A DNA stretch of 64,000 nucleotides. It comes from Ensifer canadensis (GTDB lineage Bacteria; Pseudomonadota; Alphaproteobacteria; Rhizobiales; Rhizobiaceae). Every line of letters begins with the position of its first letter. Position 1 is the stretch's first letter. Of the stretch, positions 45,342 through 54,468 are shown piece by piece. The DNA is taken from contig NZ_CP083371.1 of assembly GCF_017488845.2 (NCBI RefSeq), forward strand, positions 1,240,001 through 1,304,000. The letters are read 5' to 3'. The translations under genes and the position numbers were made by a program. The notes under the pieces are model-generated. The model was given only the letters and a program-made list of their open reading frames with translations, made no database searches and was not told the origin of the DNA.

Positions 45342-46073
45342 TCAGATCACCGGAATGCGCGTGTCGCCGTCCTCGGTGATCACCGAACGAAAGACGTTCA
45401 TCGGTGCAAAGAATGCGGGCTTCAGCTTGCCGATCTTGCTCAGGTCGACAACGAGGTGGCTTTCGCGCGCGAGCGAGATCACCTTCTGCTTCACCGCCAC
45501 CTCATGAAAATGCACGCAGGTTGCACCACGTCCCGGGTCCACGCCTGCGGCCGAGAGAAAGGCGACATTGATCCCAAGCAAATCGAGCGTTTCCAGCCCA
45601 GAATTCCCCGAGAACGACGCCGAGGCCGGATGATAGACACCGCCGAGCATGACGATGCGGACATTGGGTTTTCGCGTCAGCCTGTCAGCAACATTTAACG
45701 AGTAACAGACTGCAGTAATTGAATAATTGTCCGGAATGAGATCGACCAGATACTCGAGCGTCGTACCGCAATCGATAAAGATGGTTTCGTCCGGACGAAT
45801 GTGCTGCGCCGCATGGACACAGGCCTCGCGTTTTGCCGCTGCATGACTGTCGGCCTCGCGCGCCAGCTCATAGGGCATATCGCCATCGATCTCGCCCGCA
45901 GGCACGATGTGGCCGCCGAGGAAGGTGAATTGCCCGGGATTATCGGCGACATCCCGCCGGATGGTCATCTCGGAAACCCCGAGCAAGGCAGCGGCATCGC
46001 GCAGATGAAGAACGCGACGGCCGGAGAGCGCGTCGGCGAGTTGAATGATGCGGGCTGTCTTGCGGCTGGCCAT
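45342..46073 (-). CDS. DeoR family transcriptional regulator
   Basis: A 243-residue DeoR/GlpR-type regulator. N-terminal HTH: HLRDAAALLGVSEMTIRRDV; C-terminal DeoR-C sensor with IFIDCGTTLEYLVDLIPDN and VMLGGVYHPASASFSG. The N-terminal domain begins IIQLADALSGRRVLHLRD, as in E. coli DeoR. It is the gene immediately upstream of deoC on the same strand and should repress it until a deoxyribose phosphate is present. Confidence 0.92.
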   Translation of the reverse strand: MASRKTARIIQLADALSGRRVLHLRDAAALLGVSEMTIRRDVADNPGQFTFLGGHIVPAGEIDGDMPYELAREADSHAAAKREACVHAAQHIRPDETIFIDCGTTLEYLVDLIPDNYSITAVCYSLNVADRLTRKPNVRIVMLGGVYHPASASFSGNSGLETLDLLGINVAFLSAAGVDPGRGATCVHFHEVAVKQKVISLARESHLVVDLSKIGKLKPAFFAPMNVFRSVITEDGDTRIPVI

Positions 46074-46198
46074 AATCGTTCCGTCTGTCCGGTCGTTCGA
46101 GCCAAAACATCACAGCAGAGATGGCCGAACACAATTTGTGACAATTATCACAAAGTGTCGTTATTCGGCAAGTAACTTCACACGACCCGGCAAAAGCA

Positions 46199-46232
46199 GA
46201 CGACGGAGACCGCAATGCAAGCCTCCGTCGTC
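46199..46232 (-). terminator. Terminator of the peptidase/peptide-importer operon
   Basis: GACGACGGAG (46199-46208) pairs with CTCCGTCGTC (46223-46232), loop 14 nt. On the leftward strand the stem is followed by TGCTTTTGCC. It lies about 70 bp beyond the Xaa-Pro aminopeptidase stop and before deoR, so it ends the 53606-46300 operon. Confidence 0.7.
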
Positions 46233-46299
46233 GAAAATTGTCGCTTTGAGAATGCCGCCGGCGGTAGATCAAAGAAACCCGCCGCCGCTTTTCGCTCGG

Positions 46300-48102
46300 C
46301 TAGCTGGCGATCGGCGCGGTACGCGCTGCCAGCCACGCTGCGGTCTCCGGATCGAACACCCCTTCCATGGTCTTGGCTACACGCCAATGGTAGGTGTCGA
46401 TCCACTGCCGCTCAGTTTCGCTCAGCAGGCTGATATCCGCGAGCCGCAGATCGATCGGCACCAACGTCAGGCTGCGGAAGCTCATGAAACCATCGCCGTC
46501 GTCGATCACTTCCACCTGGTTCTCGATGCGGATGCCGTATTCCCCAGCCTTGTAATAGCCAGGCTCGATGGTCGTCACCATGCCCGGCCGCAATTCGATC
46601 TCGTTGACGCGCCGGTCGAAACGCTGCGGCTGCTCGTGCACCGACAGGAAGTGGCCGACACCGTGACCGGTGCCATGATCATAGTCGAGCCCGAGGTCCC
46701 AAAGCGGCCGGCGCGCGAAGGCGTCGAGGTGATGGCCGTAGGTCCCCTTCGGGAATTTGAGCGAGACCATGGAGATCAGCCCCTTGAGGACCGCCGTATA
46801 GGTGCGGCGCACTTCATCGCTGACAGCTCCGATCGCGGTCGTGCGCGTCGCGTCCGTCGTGCCGGTAAAATACTGCCCACCTGAATCGAGCAGATAGATG
46901 CCTTGCGAGGTGATCGGCGCATCGCTCTTGGCGCTGGCCGCATAGTGGCACATGGCGGCATGGCCGGCGGCCGCCGAGATCGAGCGGAAGCTCGGCTCGA
47001 CGAAGGTCTCCTCCATCTGCCGAAGGGCGAGAATACGATCCTCCGCCTCCAGTTCGGTTACCGGGCGCCCGTCCTTCTCGCGCTTGGCCGCATTGGCCTC
47101 CAGCCATGCGAAGAACCTGATCCACGCAGCACCATCATGGCGATGGCAATCGCGAAAGCCCTGGAGTTCAACGGGATTCTTCAGCATCTTGGCAAGCGTG
47201 ATCGGGCTGCGCAAAAGGCGCACGCTGCCGCCAGCCTCGCGCGTCGCATGGGCGACCGCCGATGGGGCAAAGCCGGCATCGACGAGCGCCACCCGCCCGG
47301 CGGCAGCGGTCCGGACGCGGTCGAGCAACACCTCCGGCTCGGACATCGTCACGCCGTCGAGTTCGAAGTCCGAGAGGTCATTGGGCAGCTTGCGGTGGTC
47401 GACGAGCCATTCGACCCGGCCGTCCCTGTCGGCGATCATGAAGGATTGCGGCATTGGGTTGAACGCTATGTCACGGCCGCGAACATTCAGGAACCAGGCG
47501 ATGTTGTCGGGCTGCGCCTCGATCAGCACGTCGGCGCCTTGCTCCGCCAGCATCTGGCCAATGCGGCGCTTCTTGTCGGCGACGCTTTCGCCGGCATAGT
47601 CGCGCGACAGGGCCATCACGTTGCCAAGCGGGCGTTCGGGCTGGTCCGACCAGATCGCATCGACGAGATCATCGGTTACGGCGACCCACTCGGCGCCAGC
47701 GGCGACAACCGATTGGCCGCAATCCATGTCCCAGGTCGACGGCAGCAGCATCGAATTGAAGCCGACGCGTTCGCCCTTGCGCAGGTTCTTCCGCAGCCAG
47801 TCCTTGAGCGGTGCGTCGTAGAAATGCTCGATGGCGAAGCTGTCGGCATCAATCTCTTGGCGAACCTGCACCTGATAGCGACCGTCGACGAAGATTGCCG
47901 CGCGGTCGCGCATGACGATCGCAACGCCGGCAGAACCGGTGAAGCCGGTGACAAAAGCGAGCCTGTTGTCATGGGGCGCACAATACTCGCCCTGATGTTC
48001 GTCGAACCGCGGGACGACGTAGCCGTCCAGCCCCTGCTCGTCGAGTTTGCGGCGCAGGGCCTCGATCCGGCCGGAAGCCTCCAGCCTGTCTTTCGATGTC
48101 AT
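46300..48102 (-). CDS. Xaa-Pro aminopeptidase P family (M24B)
   Basis: A 600-residue cytoplasmic metallopeptidase that removes the N-terminal residue from peptides with proline in position 2. Three-domain layout of aminopeptidase P: two creatinase-type N-terminal domains (about 1-310) and the pita-bread catalytic domain. Metal ligands are seen in LLDSGGQYFTGTTDATRT, GHGVGHFLSVHE, EPGYYKAGEYGIRIEN. It is 28 bp behind the last ATPase gene of the Dpp-type importer, so it should process the imported peptides. This points to proline- or hydroxyproline-containing peptides as the natural cargo (inference). Confidence 0.94.
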   Translation of the reverse strand: MTSKDRLEASGRIEALRRKLDEQGLDGYVVPRFDEHQGEYCAPHDNRLAFVTGFTGSAGVAIVMRDRAAIFVDGRYQVQVRQEIDADSFAIEHFYDAPLKDWLRKNLRKGERVGFNSMLLPSTWDMDCGQSVVAAGAEWVAVTDDLVDAIWSDQPERPLGNVMALSRDYAGESVADKKRRIGQMLAEQGADVLIEAQPDNIAWFLNVRGRDIAFNPMPQSFMIADRDGRVEWLVDHRKLPNDLSDFELDGVTMSEPEVLLDRVRTAAAGRVALVDAGFAPSAVAHATREAGGSVRLLRSPITLAKMLKNPVELQGFRDCHRHDGAAWIRFFAWLEANAAKREKDGRPVTELEAEDRILALRQMEETFVEPSFRSISAAAGHAAMCHYAASAKSDAPITSQGIYLLDSGGQYFTGTTDATRTTAIGAVSDEVRRTYTAVLKGLISMVSLKFPKGTYGHHLDAFARRPLWDLGLDYDHGTGHGVGHFLSVHEQPQRFDRRVNEIELRPGMVTTIEPGYYKAGEYGIRIENQVEVIDDGDGFMSFRSLTLVPIDLRLADISLLSETERQWIDTYHWRVAKTMEGVFDPETAAWLAARTAPIAS

Positions 48103-48130
48103 GTGGTCTTTCCCTATTGAATATTTGTCT

Positions 48131-49144
48131 TCACGCGCCGCCGATCGTTTCGGCGAAGTGACAGGCGGTCATGCCGTTGCCGACCGGCCGCAGTGCCGGC
48201 TTTTCCCGGCGGCAAAGCTCGGTTGCGTGCGGGCAGCGGACGTGGAAGGGGCAGCCGGGCGGAATGTCGAGCGGGCTCGGCAACTCACCCGACAGGGCTG
48301 GCGCCCTGCGCCGCTCCGTCGGGTCGAGCGACGGGGCCGCGGCCAGCAGGGCTTGCGAGTACGGGTGCATCGGCTTGGAAAACAGCGCCTCCGACGGCCC
48401 GATCTCGACGATGGCGCCGAGATAGATCACCGCCACGCGATGGGAGACATGGCGCACCAGCCTGAGGTCATGGGCAACAAAGAGCACCGTCAGCCCCAGA
48501 TTGTCCTGCAGTTCCAGCAGCAGATTGACGACCTGCGCCTGAACGGACACGTCGAGCGCGGAGACGAGCTCATCGGCAACAAGGCAGGTCGGCTCCAGCG
48601 AGAGTGCCCGCGCGATGCCGATGCGTTGGCGCTGGCCGCCGGAAAACTCGTGCGGATACTTGTCGGCTGCGCCATCAGGCAGCCGCACAAGGTCGAGCAG
48701 TTCGTCGACACGGCGGTCGACGCCGGCGCCCTCGCGCATGCGATGGACAGTGATCGCCTCGCGCAGAGTATCGCGCACGGTCATGCGCGGATTGAGCGAG
48801 GTATAGGGATCCTGGAACATCATCTGGACGCGCTTGTTGTAGCCGCGTCGCCTGGCGCCCTTGAGGTCGATGACACTCTCGCCTTCGAAACGGATATCGC
48901 CCGATGTCGGCCGGTGAAGACCGGCGATACAGCGCGCAAGCGTCGACTTGCCGCAACCGGACTCGCCGACGATCCCCAGCGTTTCGGCCGGCATCACGTC
49001 GAGATCGACGCCGTTGAGCGCTGAGACGACCTGCCGCGGCCGACCGGCAAGCGTATCCGACAGCGAGCGACGCTTCTCGAACCGCATGAAAAGGTCGCGG
49101 ATGGAAAGTAGCGGCGTGGCCGCTTCTTGCATCGATTGGCTCAT
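48131..49144 (-). CDS. Peptide ABC transporter ATP-binding protein (DppF/OppF type)
   Basis: A 337-residue ATPase beginning [19 protein letters not shown]. Walker A GESGCGKST, signature FSGGQRQRIGIARAL, Walker B CLVADELVSALDVSVQAQ; here Glu replaces the more usual pattern DEPVSALD, giving DELVSALD, as in many OppF proteins. Full-length C-terminal oligopeptide domain with ELPSPLDIPPGCPFHVRCPH and cysteines (C-x-F-x-x-R-C). ATGA overlap with the preceding ATPase gene. Confidence 0.94.
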   Translation of the reverse strand: MSQSMQEAATPLLSIRDLFMRFEKRRSLSDTLAGRPRQVVSALNGVDLDVMPAETLGIVGESGCGKSTLARCIAGLHRPTSGDIRFEGESVIDLKGARRRGYNKRVQMMFQDPYTSLNPRMTVRDTLREAITVHRMREGAGVDRRVDELLDLVRLPDGAADKYPHEFSGGQRQRIGIARALSLEPTCLVADELVSALDVSVQAQVVNLLLELQDNLGLTVLFVAHDLRLVRHVSHRVAVIYLGAIVEIGPSEALFSKPMHPYSQALLAAAPSLDPTERRRAPALSGELPSPLDIPPGCPFHVRCPHATELCRREKPALRPVGNGMTACHFAETIGGA

Positions 49145-50154
49145 TGCGCCGCCTCCCGTGCGCTGAAATGAACGAGGGCTTCCTCGCGGTGGTGGCAGGC
49201 GACCTGGCGCAGCCGTCCGATCGCTTCGAGGCTCGGGCGAACATCCCGGCATTCCGGCCCGGCCACGGGACAGCGTGCCGTAAACGCGCAACCGGCCGGC
49301 AAGGCGTTGAGTGACGGCGGTGCTCCGGGGATGGAATAGAGCGGCGTGCGTGGTGCGACATCGCGCGGGATAGAGCGCAGAAGTCCCAGGGAATAGGGAT
49401 GCCGGGCGTCGCCGATGACATCAGCCGTCGGTCCTGTCTCGCAAAGACGGCCGCCATACATCACCGCTACACGATCGCAGGTCTCCGCCACCACGCCCAT
49501 GTCGTGGGTGACGAGGATCACGGCCATGCCGAGGTCGCGGCTGAGCGCCTGAATGAGCCGTAGGATCTGATCCTGGATGGTCACGTCCAGCGCCGTCGTC
49601 GGCTCATCGGCCAGCAGCAGCTTCGGGTTGGACGCAAGGGCGATGGCGATCATCACCCGTTGCCGCATACCGCCGGAAAACTCGTGCGGGTAATCGCCGA
49701 GCCTGTTGCGCGCCGCGGGAATGCCGACCATGTCGAGCAGTTCGATCGCGCGCGCCTTTCTGGCTTTCCCATCCAGATCGGTATGGGCGGCAAGGTTTTC
49801 CGATATCTGCAAACCGACGGTCAACAACGGGTTCAGTGACGACATCGGCTCCTGAAAGATCATCGCGATCTCGCGTCCACGCACCCGTCTGAGCGCGCCC
49901 TCGTCGAGCGGCACCAGATCCCGGCCCTTCCAGAGGATTTCGCCGCCGACGCGGCCGCGTGGCCGCACGATGCCGAGGATCGAGCGCAAGGTGATGCTCT
50001 TGCCCGAGCCGGATTCGCCGACAAGCCCAAGGATCTCCCCCGCCCGCACCTGAAACGAAACATCGTCGACGGCAACAAGAGGGCGCTCTGGCAGGCCGAA
50101 TTCCGTGCGCAGATGCCGGACGTCCAGAACCGTTTCTTTCTCGAGTTGGTTCAT
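49141..50154 (-). CDS. Peptide ABC transporter ATP-binding protein (DppD/OppD type)
   Basis: A 337-residue ATPase. Walker [10 protein letters not shown], signature [15 protein letters not shown], Walker [19 protein letters not shown]. The C-terminal oligopeptide domain has [18 protein letters not shown], a cysteine cluster that in some Opp/Dpp ATPases holds an iron-sulfur centre. It lies 1 bp after the permease gene and overlaps the next ATPase gene. Confidence 0.95.
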   Translation of the reverse strand: MNQLEKETVLDVRHLRTEFGLPERPLVAVDDVSFQVRAGEILGLVGESGSGKSITLRSILGIVRPRGRVGGEILWKGRDLVPLDEGALRRVRGREIAMIFQEPMSSLNPLLTVGLQISENLAAHTDLDGKARKARAIELLDMVGIPAARNRLGDYPHEFSGGMRQRVMIAIALASNPKLLLADEPTTALDVTIQDQILRLIQALSRDLGMAVILVTHDMGVVAETCDRVAVMYGGRLCETGPTADVIGDARHPYSLGLLRSIPRDVAPRTPLYSIPGAPPSLNALPAGCAFTARCPVAGPECRDVRPSLEAIGRLRQVACHHREEALVHFSAREAAQ

Positions 50155-50155
50155 G

Positions 50156-51025
50156 TCAGCGCCCTTTCGGTCGAAGCAGATCGGCCAGCGCGTCGCCGAC
50201 GAGGCTGAAGCCGAGGCCGGTGAGCACGATGGCGATGCCCGGCATCAGGCTCATCCACCAGGCTGTCAGCAGGAAGTTGCGGCCTTCGGCGATCAACACG
50301 CCCCATTCGGCCGCCGGTGGCTGTGCGCCCAGGCCGAGATAGCCGAGCGAAGAGCCGAGCAGGATGGCGAGCGCCATATCGGTCATCCAGTAGACGATGA
50401 TCGGCGAGATCGCGTTGGGAAGCAGATGCCGGAAGATGATGCGTCGGTCGGAATAACCGAGCACGCGGCCGGCCGCGGCATAATCATTGGCCTTTTGCGC
50501 CATGATCTCGGCCCGCGTGAGACGGGCGTAGTACACCCAGTTCACCGCGGTGATCGCCACATACATGTTGACGAGGCCAGGCCCGAGCACCGCGACGATG
50601 GCGATGACCAGAACGAGGAAGGGAAAGGTGATGATCGCATCGACGCAGCGGCCGAAGATGGTGTCGGCGATGCCACCGTAATAGCCGACGAAAGCTCCGA
50701 TCGTCATGCCGATCAGAAGTGCGAAGATCGTGGCGAAGAAGGCCATCTGCATGTCGACGCGATAGGCCCAGATGACGCGCGAGAGCACGTCGCGCCCGAA
50801 ATTGTCGGTGCCGAAGGGATGGGCGAGGCTCGGCCCCTGCTGGATTGCACTCAGGTCGAAGGCAAGCGGATCGTAGGGCGCGAACATCCCAGGGAACAGC
50901 GCCAGCGCGATCGACAGCGCGAGGATCGCAAAGCCGATGACGAAGGACGGTCGTAAGAAGGCCCGGCCGAGGAAGGCGCGCACGCGACCCGCCTTACGGA
51001 TGGGAGATTGCACGACGATACTCAT
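50156..51025 (-). CDS. Peptide ABC transporter permease (DppC type)
   Basis: A 289-residue permease. N-terminal helix FVIGFAILALSIALALFPGM, periplasmic HPFGTDNFGRDVLSRVIWAY, coupling loop AAGRVLGYSDRRIIFRHLLP. It pairs with the DppB-type subunit, whose stop overlaps its start by 4 bp. Confidence 0.95.
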   Translation of the reverse strand: MSIVVQSPIRKAGRVRAFLGRAFLRPSFVIGFAILALSIALALFPGMFAPYDPLAFDLSAIQQGPSLAHPFGTDNFGRDVLSRVIWAYRVDMQMAFFATIFALLIGMTIGAFVGYYGGIADTIFGRCVDAIITFPFLVLVIAIVAVLGPGLVNMYVAITAVNWVYYARLTRAEIMAQKANDYAAAGRVLGYSDRRIIFRHLLPNAISPIIVYWMTDMALAILLGSSLGYLGLGAQPPAAEWGVLIAEGRNFLLTAWWMSLMPGIAIVLTGLGFSLVGDALADLLRPKGR

Positions 51026-51963
51026 GACTGACGAAGCCTCGGATCGAGCCAGGATTGCACGATGTCCGTCAGCAAGAAGACGACGGAAACCAGCACGGCG
51101 AAGGTGAGTGTGAGCCCCTGGATCAGCGGATAGTCACGCGCGAAGATCGCCTCCAGCATCAGCCGGCCGACGCCCGGAACGGCAAAGACGGTCTCGGTGA
51201 CCAGCGTTCCGCTCATCAGGTTGCCGATGGAAAGGCCGAGCAGCGTCACGGTGGAGACCAGTGCGTTGCGCAGCACATGCCGGGTCATGACGATGCGCCG
51301 CGAAAGCCCCTTGGCGCGGGCGAACTGCACGTAGTCGGCATCGAGCACCTCGATCAGCGAGGCCCTGAGATTGCGAAGAATGATGGCCGAGGTGTAAAGC
51401 GCGACGCTGAGCGCCGGCAGGATCAGGTGATGAAGATTGTCGAGAAAGCCCGTTCCGTAGCCGCCGACCGGAAACCAGCGCAGCTGGGCTGCGAGGACCG
51501 TCAACAGCACGAGGCCGATGTAGAAGACCGGCATGGACAGCCCGACCTGGAAGACGCTGCGGATTGCAACATCGACGGGACCGTTGACCCGCGACGCGGC
51601 AAGGAACGCCAGCGGCCCTGCGAGAGAGATCGCCAGCAGAACGGAATAGAGCGCCAGGAAGACCGTGGTCGGCAGGCGCGCGAGGATGATCTCGGTCACG
51701 GGCGCCTTCAGCATGATCGAACGCCCGAGATCGCCGGTCAGCGTGTTCTTGACGAAGACGAGAAACTGGATCGGCAGCGGCTGATCGAGGCCGAGATTGT
51801 GGCGGATCTGCTCAAGTTGCGCGTCCGTTGCCTTGGCTTCGGCCATGGCGATGGCCGGGTCGCCCGGCAGCAGCCGGACGAGCAGGAAGATGAAGATCAT
51901 CACCAGAAGAAAGGTCGGGATGATCTGCAGCAACCGCGCCAGAAGATAGGATAACGAGGGCAT
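51022..51963 (-). CDS. Peptide ABC transporter permease (DppB type)
   Basis: A 313-residue permease starting MPSLSYLLARLLQIIPTFLL, a typical DppB N-terminus. Further landmarks: LEQIRHNLGLDQPLPIQFLV, LGRSIMLKAPVTEII and the coupling loop DYVQFARAKGLSRRIVMTRH. It follows the binding-protein gene by 65 bp. Confidence 0.95.
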   Translation of the reverse strand: MPSLSYLLARLLQIIPTFLLVMIFIFLLVRLLPGDPAIAMAEAKATDAQLEQIRHNLGLDQPLPIQFLVFVKNTLTGDLGRSIMLKAPVTEIILARLPTTVFLALYSVLLAISLAGPLAFLAASRVNGPVDVAIRSVFQVGLSMPVFYIGLVLLTVLAAQLRWFPVGGYGTGFLDNLHHLILPALSVALYTSAIILRNLRASLIEVLDADYVQFARAKGLSRRIVMTRHVLRNALVSTVTLLGLSIGNLMSGTLVTETVFAVPGVGRLMLEAIFARDYPLIQGLTLTFAVLVSVVFLLTDIVQSWLDPRLRQS

Positions 51964-52028
51964 GGATTGAACCTTGTAAGCGATGCCGGGCAGCTCTCGC
52001 CGCCCAACATCATGAATTCAGGCTGTCG

Positions 52029-53606
52029 TCACTTGGCCCGCCAGGCCTCGGAGAAGTCGTTCGCACCGAGCGGCGTCTGCACGTAGCCCTCGATCGACTT
52101 CGAGACGGCAACGGCAAAAGGGGTCTCGAACAGGAAGAGCAGCGGCGCGCCCTCTGCATAGACTTCCTGCATCTGCTTGTACTCGTCCTTGCGCTTGGCC
52201 GGATCGACCTCGATGTTGGACGCTTCGAACAGCGTGTTGAACTCCTGATTGTTCCAGCCCGTGCCCACGGCCTGGCGCTGCTTGTAGTAGCCGAGCCAGC
52301 CGGTCACCTGCGCCGGGTCGTTGACGTCGTTTGCCCAGCCATAGGTGTGGATGTCGAAGTCGCCGGAGCGGTTCTTCTCACCGCGGGTCGGATTGTCGAC
52401 CTGTTCGACCTTGAGATTAACGCCGAGCGGCGACCACATCTGCTGCAGCGCGGTGAACAAGGTCGCGTCGTCGGCGCTGCCGGCAAGCGTCGTAAACTTC
52501 ACCTCGAAGCCGCCGCCGAGACCGGCTTCGTCAAGCAGTTGCTTGGCCTTGTCTGGATTGTAGGGGTAGAGCGGCTCAGGCCCATAATGGAGCTGGGTGG
52601 CGGCCGACATCAACGACGTCATCGGTTTGCCGGTATCGAAAGTGACGAGCTTGATCAGCACGTTCTTGTCGGTGGCGTAGTTCAGCGCCTGCCGCACTTT
52701 TACATCAGCAAGCGGGTTCTTGGAGCCGTCCTCGCGTGTCTCGCGCGTATTGATCGGTGCGTAGACGATGCGGGTCGAGGGAAAGAGCTCCATCTTCAGA
52801 GCCGGATCAGCGCTGAGTTCGCCAACGCGAGCGAAAGGAATGAACTCCGCGGCATCAACTTCACCGGCCTGAAGCTTAAGGATGCGGGTGGCATCGTCTG
52901 GGATGATGACGAAATCGACCTGATCGAGATAGGGCAGCGGCTGCCCATCCGTGCCGGGCCGCCAGTAGTTGGGATTGCGTGCGAAGGTCATGCTTGAGCC
53001 CTGCACGCGGCTCTTCATCGTGAATGGGCCCGATGTGACCGGGCCGGCCTCGAAGAAGGCACGCGCCTTTTCCTGATCGTTGGCGCCGGCCGCCTTCTCG
53101 AAGGCCGCTTGCGGCATGATGCCGGTGTTGAAGGTTGCGAGGATAGAGACGATGGTCGGGTCCGGGTTCTTGAGCGCCAGCGTTACCTGATTGCCATCGG
53201 CGGAGACTTTGTCGACGGCGCCAAGCAGACCCGCCCAAGGGCCAAGCTCGGGATTGCGGGCCCGGTCAAGGGAAAACACCACGTCGGCGCCGGTCAGGGC
53301 CGACCCGTCGGAGAATTTCAGTCCGTCGCGCAGCTTGAGCTTGATCGAAAGCCCGTCGGCAGCAACGTCATAGCCCTCGGCCAACCCTGGAACGATCGAA
53401 CCGTCCGGGCCGTTGCGCAGCAGCGTTTCGTATAGGCCGGTGACCATCCAGAGGTCCGGGTTGCGATCGGCATAAACAGGATCGATGACCGTGGAATCGT
53501 CATAACGCGCAAAGGTCATCGCACCGCCACGTTCGATGGCGAGCGCAGACGTGGCCGCGGCCAGCCCAAGGGCGGCACCCAGTAAGATCGGCAACAAACG
53601 TTTCAT
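52029..53606 (-). CDS. Peptide ABC substrate-binding protein (family 5)
   Basis: A 525-residue periplasmic DppA/OppA-type protein with a signal peptide (MKRLLPILLGAALGLAAATS, cleavage near ALAIER). Landmarks: YETLLRNGPDGSIVPGLAEG, KLKLRDGLKFSDGSALTGAD, and RILKLQAGEVDAAEFIPF. It is the first gene of the operon ending with the Xaa-Pro aminopeptidase. Its promoter region carries ATTGGATCCAAT, the palindrome also found before the proline-racemase-family gene, which ties the two transcripts together. Confidence 0.93.
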   Translation of the reverse strand: MKRLLPILLGAALGLAAATSALAIERGGAMTFARYDDSTVIDPVYADRNPDLWMVTGLYETLLRNGPDGSIVPGLAEGYDVAADGLSIKLKLRDGLKFSDGSALTGADVVFSLDRARNPELGPWAGLLGAVDKVSADGNQVTLALKNPDPTIVSILATFNTGIMPQAAFEKAAGANDQEKARAFFEAGPVTSGPFTMKSRVQGSSMTFARNPNYWRPGTDGQPLPYLDQVDFVIIPDDATRILKLQAGEVDAAEFIPFARVGELSADPALKMELFPSTRIVYAPINTRETREDGSKNPLADVKVRQALNYATDKNVLIKLVTFDTGKPMTSLMSAATQLHYGPEPLYPYNPDKAKQLLDEAGLGGGFEVKFTTLAGSADDATLFTALQQMWSPLGVNLKVEQVDNPTRGEKNRSGDFDIHTYGWANDVNDPAQVTGWLGYYKQRQAVGTGWNNQEFNTLFEASNIEVDPAKRKDEYKQMQEVYAEGAPLLFLFETPFAVAVSKSIEGYVQTPLGANDFSEAWRAK

Positions 53607-53660
53607 CTCTCACTCCTCCTGTTTGATCGACCGGCTAGCGCCGGCACGACGCCTCACACC

Positions 53661-53680
53661 AATTGGATATTGGATCCAAT
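53661..53680. promoter_or_regulatory. Operator palindrome ATTGGATCCAAT upstream of peptide importer
   Basis: The perfect 12-bp palindrome is at 53669-53680, preceded by an extra half-site AATTGGATA (53661-53669). It ends 63 bp before the binding-protein start codon. The same core occurs before the gene at 54469-55500. Seen directly; a GntR-type or other dimeric repressor is the expected binder. Confidence 0.65.
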
Positions 53681-53782
53681 TTTTCCGAACGTTTTCCTTT
53701 GCGTCCGGATTGCAGCGAAGGCATTCTTGTTGTTCCCCTTTTTAAAGCGGTACTAAGCCGAGTTGATCAGCTTGCATAACCG

Positions 53783-53801
53783 ACTTTAGCTGGACTAAAG
53801 T
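53783..53801. promoter_or_regulatory. Inverted repeat ACTTTAG-N5-CTAAAGT upstream of XRE-cupin gene
   Basis: A perfect 7-bp inverted repeat with 5-bp spacer, 36 bp before the start codon of the XRE-cupin regulator. Placement and symmetry suggest an autoregulatory operator. A related TAAAG/CTAAG pattern lies around 53740-53757. Confidence 0.5.
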
Positions 53802-53836
53802 ACAACAATAGACGCGAGTCAAGCGGAAAGAAAATC

Positions 53837-54457
53837 ATGCCTCTCGATACCGATGAGGCGCCAGCGGCAAACGCCGGCGCCCCCCTCACCGACATGCCTG
53901 CGGCCGCAACGATCGGCCAGATGCTACGCGCGCGCCGCAAGGAAATCGGCAAGACGATGAAGCAGGTCGCGCGTGAAGCCGGCCTCACGGAGGGCTTCAT
54001 CAGCCAGATCGAAAGAGGCATTTCGACCCCTTCGCTGATCTCGCTCTACAATGTCGCCAATGCGCTCGGCACCAGCGTCGATACGTTCCTGTCGCAGCCG
54101 CCGCAGCACGCCCATTCCATTGTGTCTCACGCCGGCGAACGCCGCGGTTACAATGTCGAGACGAAGGAGCGTGTCTATGAACTGCTCGAGCGCGGCTTTC
54201 CCGGCGCCCAGCTCAACGGCTGCATCACCCACATGCCGGCCGGCTACGCTTCCGAGTTAACCAGCCATGAGGGCGAGGATTTTCTCTATCTGATTGAAGG
54301 CGAAATGCTCTACGAGATCGACGGCAAGGAGTATGTCCTGAAAGCGGGCGACACCCTGCACTTCCCCTCGTCGCTACCGCACCGCGCCCGTAACATCGGC
54401 GCAGGGCCGGCCCGTGAACTCTGGGTCGGCACAACGCGCATCATTGCCGAACAATAG
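53837..54457 (+). CDS. XRE family regulator with C-terminal cupin sensor
   Basis: A 206-residue regulator. HTH_3 core KTMKQVAREAGLTEGFISQI (about 39-58), cupin_2 domain about 115-200 (ASELTSHEGEDFLYLIEGEM; GDTLHFPSSLPHRARNIG). It lies between the divergent peptide-importer operon and the convergent proline-racemase-family gene. It is a natural candidate controller of both. The stop is 11 bp from the stop of the convergent gene, with no clear terminator between. Confidence 0.92.
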   Translation: MPLDTDEAPAANAGAPLTDMPAAATIGQMLRARRKEIGKTMKQVAREAGLTEGFISQIERGISTPSLISLYNVANALGTSVDTFLSQPPQHAHSIVSHAGERRGYNVETKERVYELLERGFPGAQLNGCITHMPAGYASELTSHEGEDFLYLIEGEMLYEIDGKEYVLKAGDTLHFPSSLPHRARNIGAGPARELWVGTTRIIAEQ

Positions 54458-54468
54458 CGTCTGACGGC

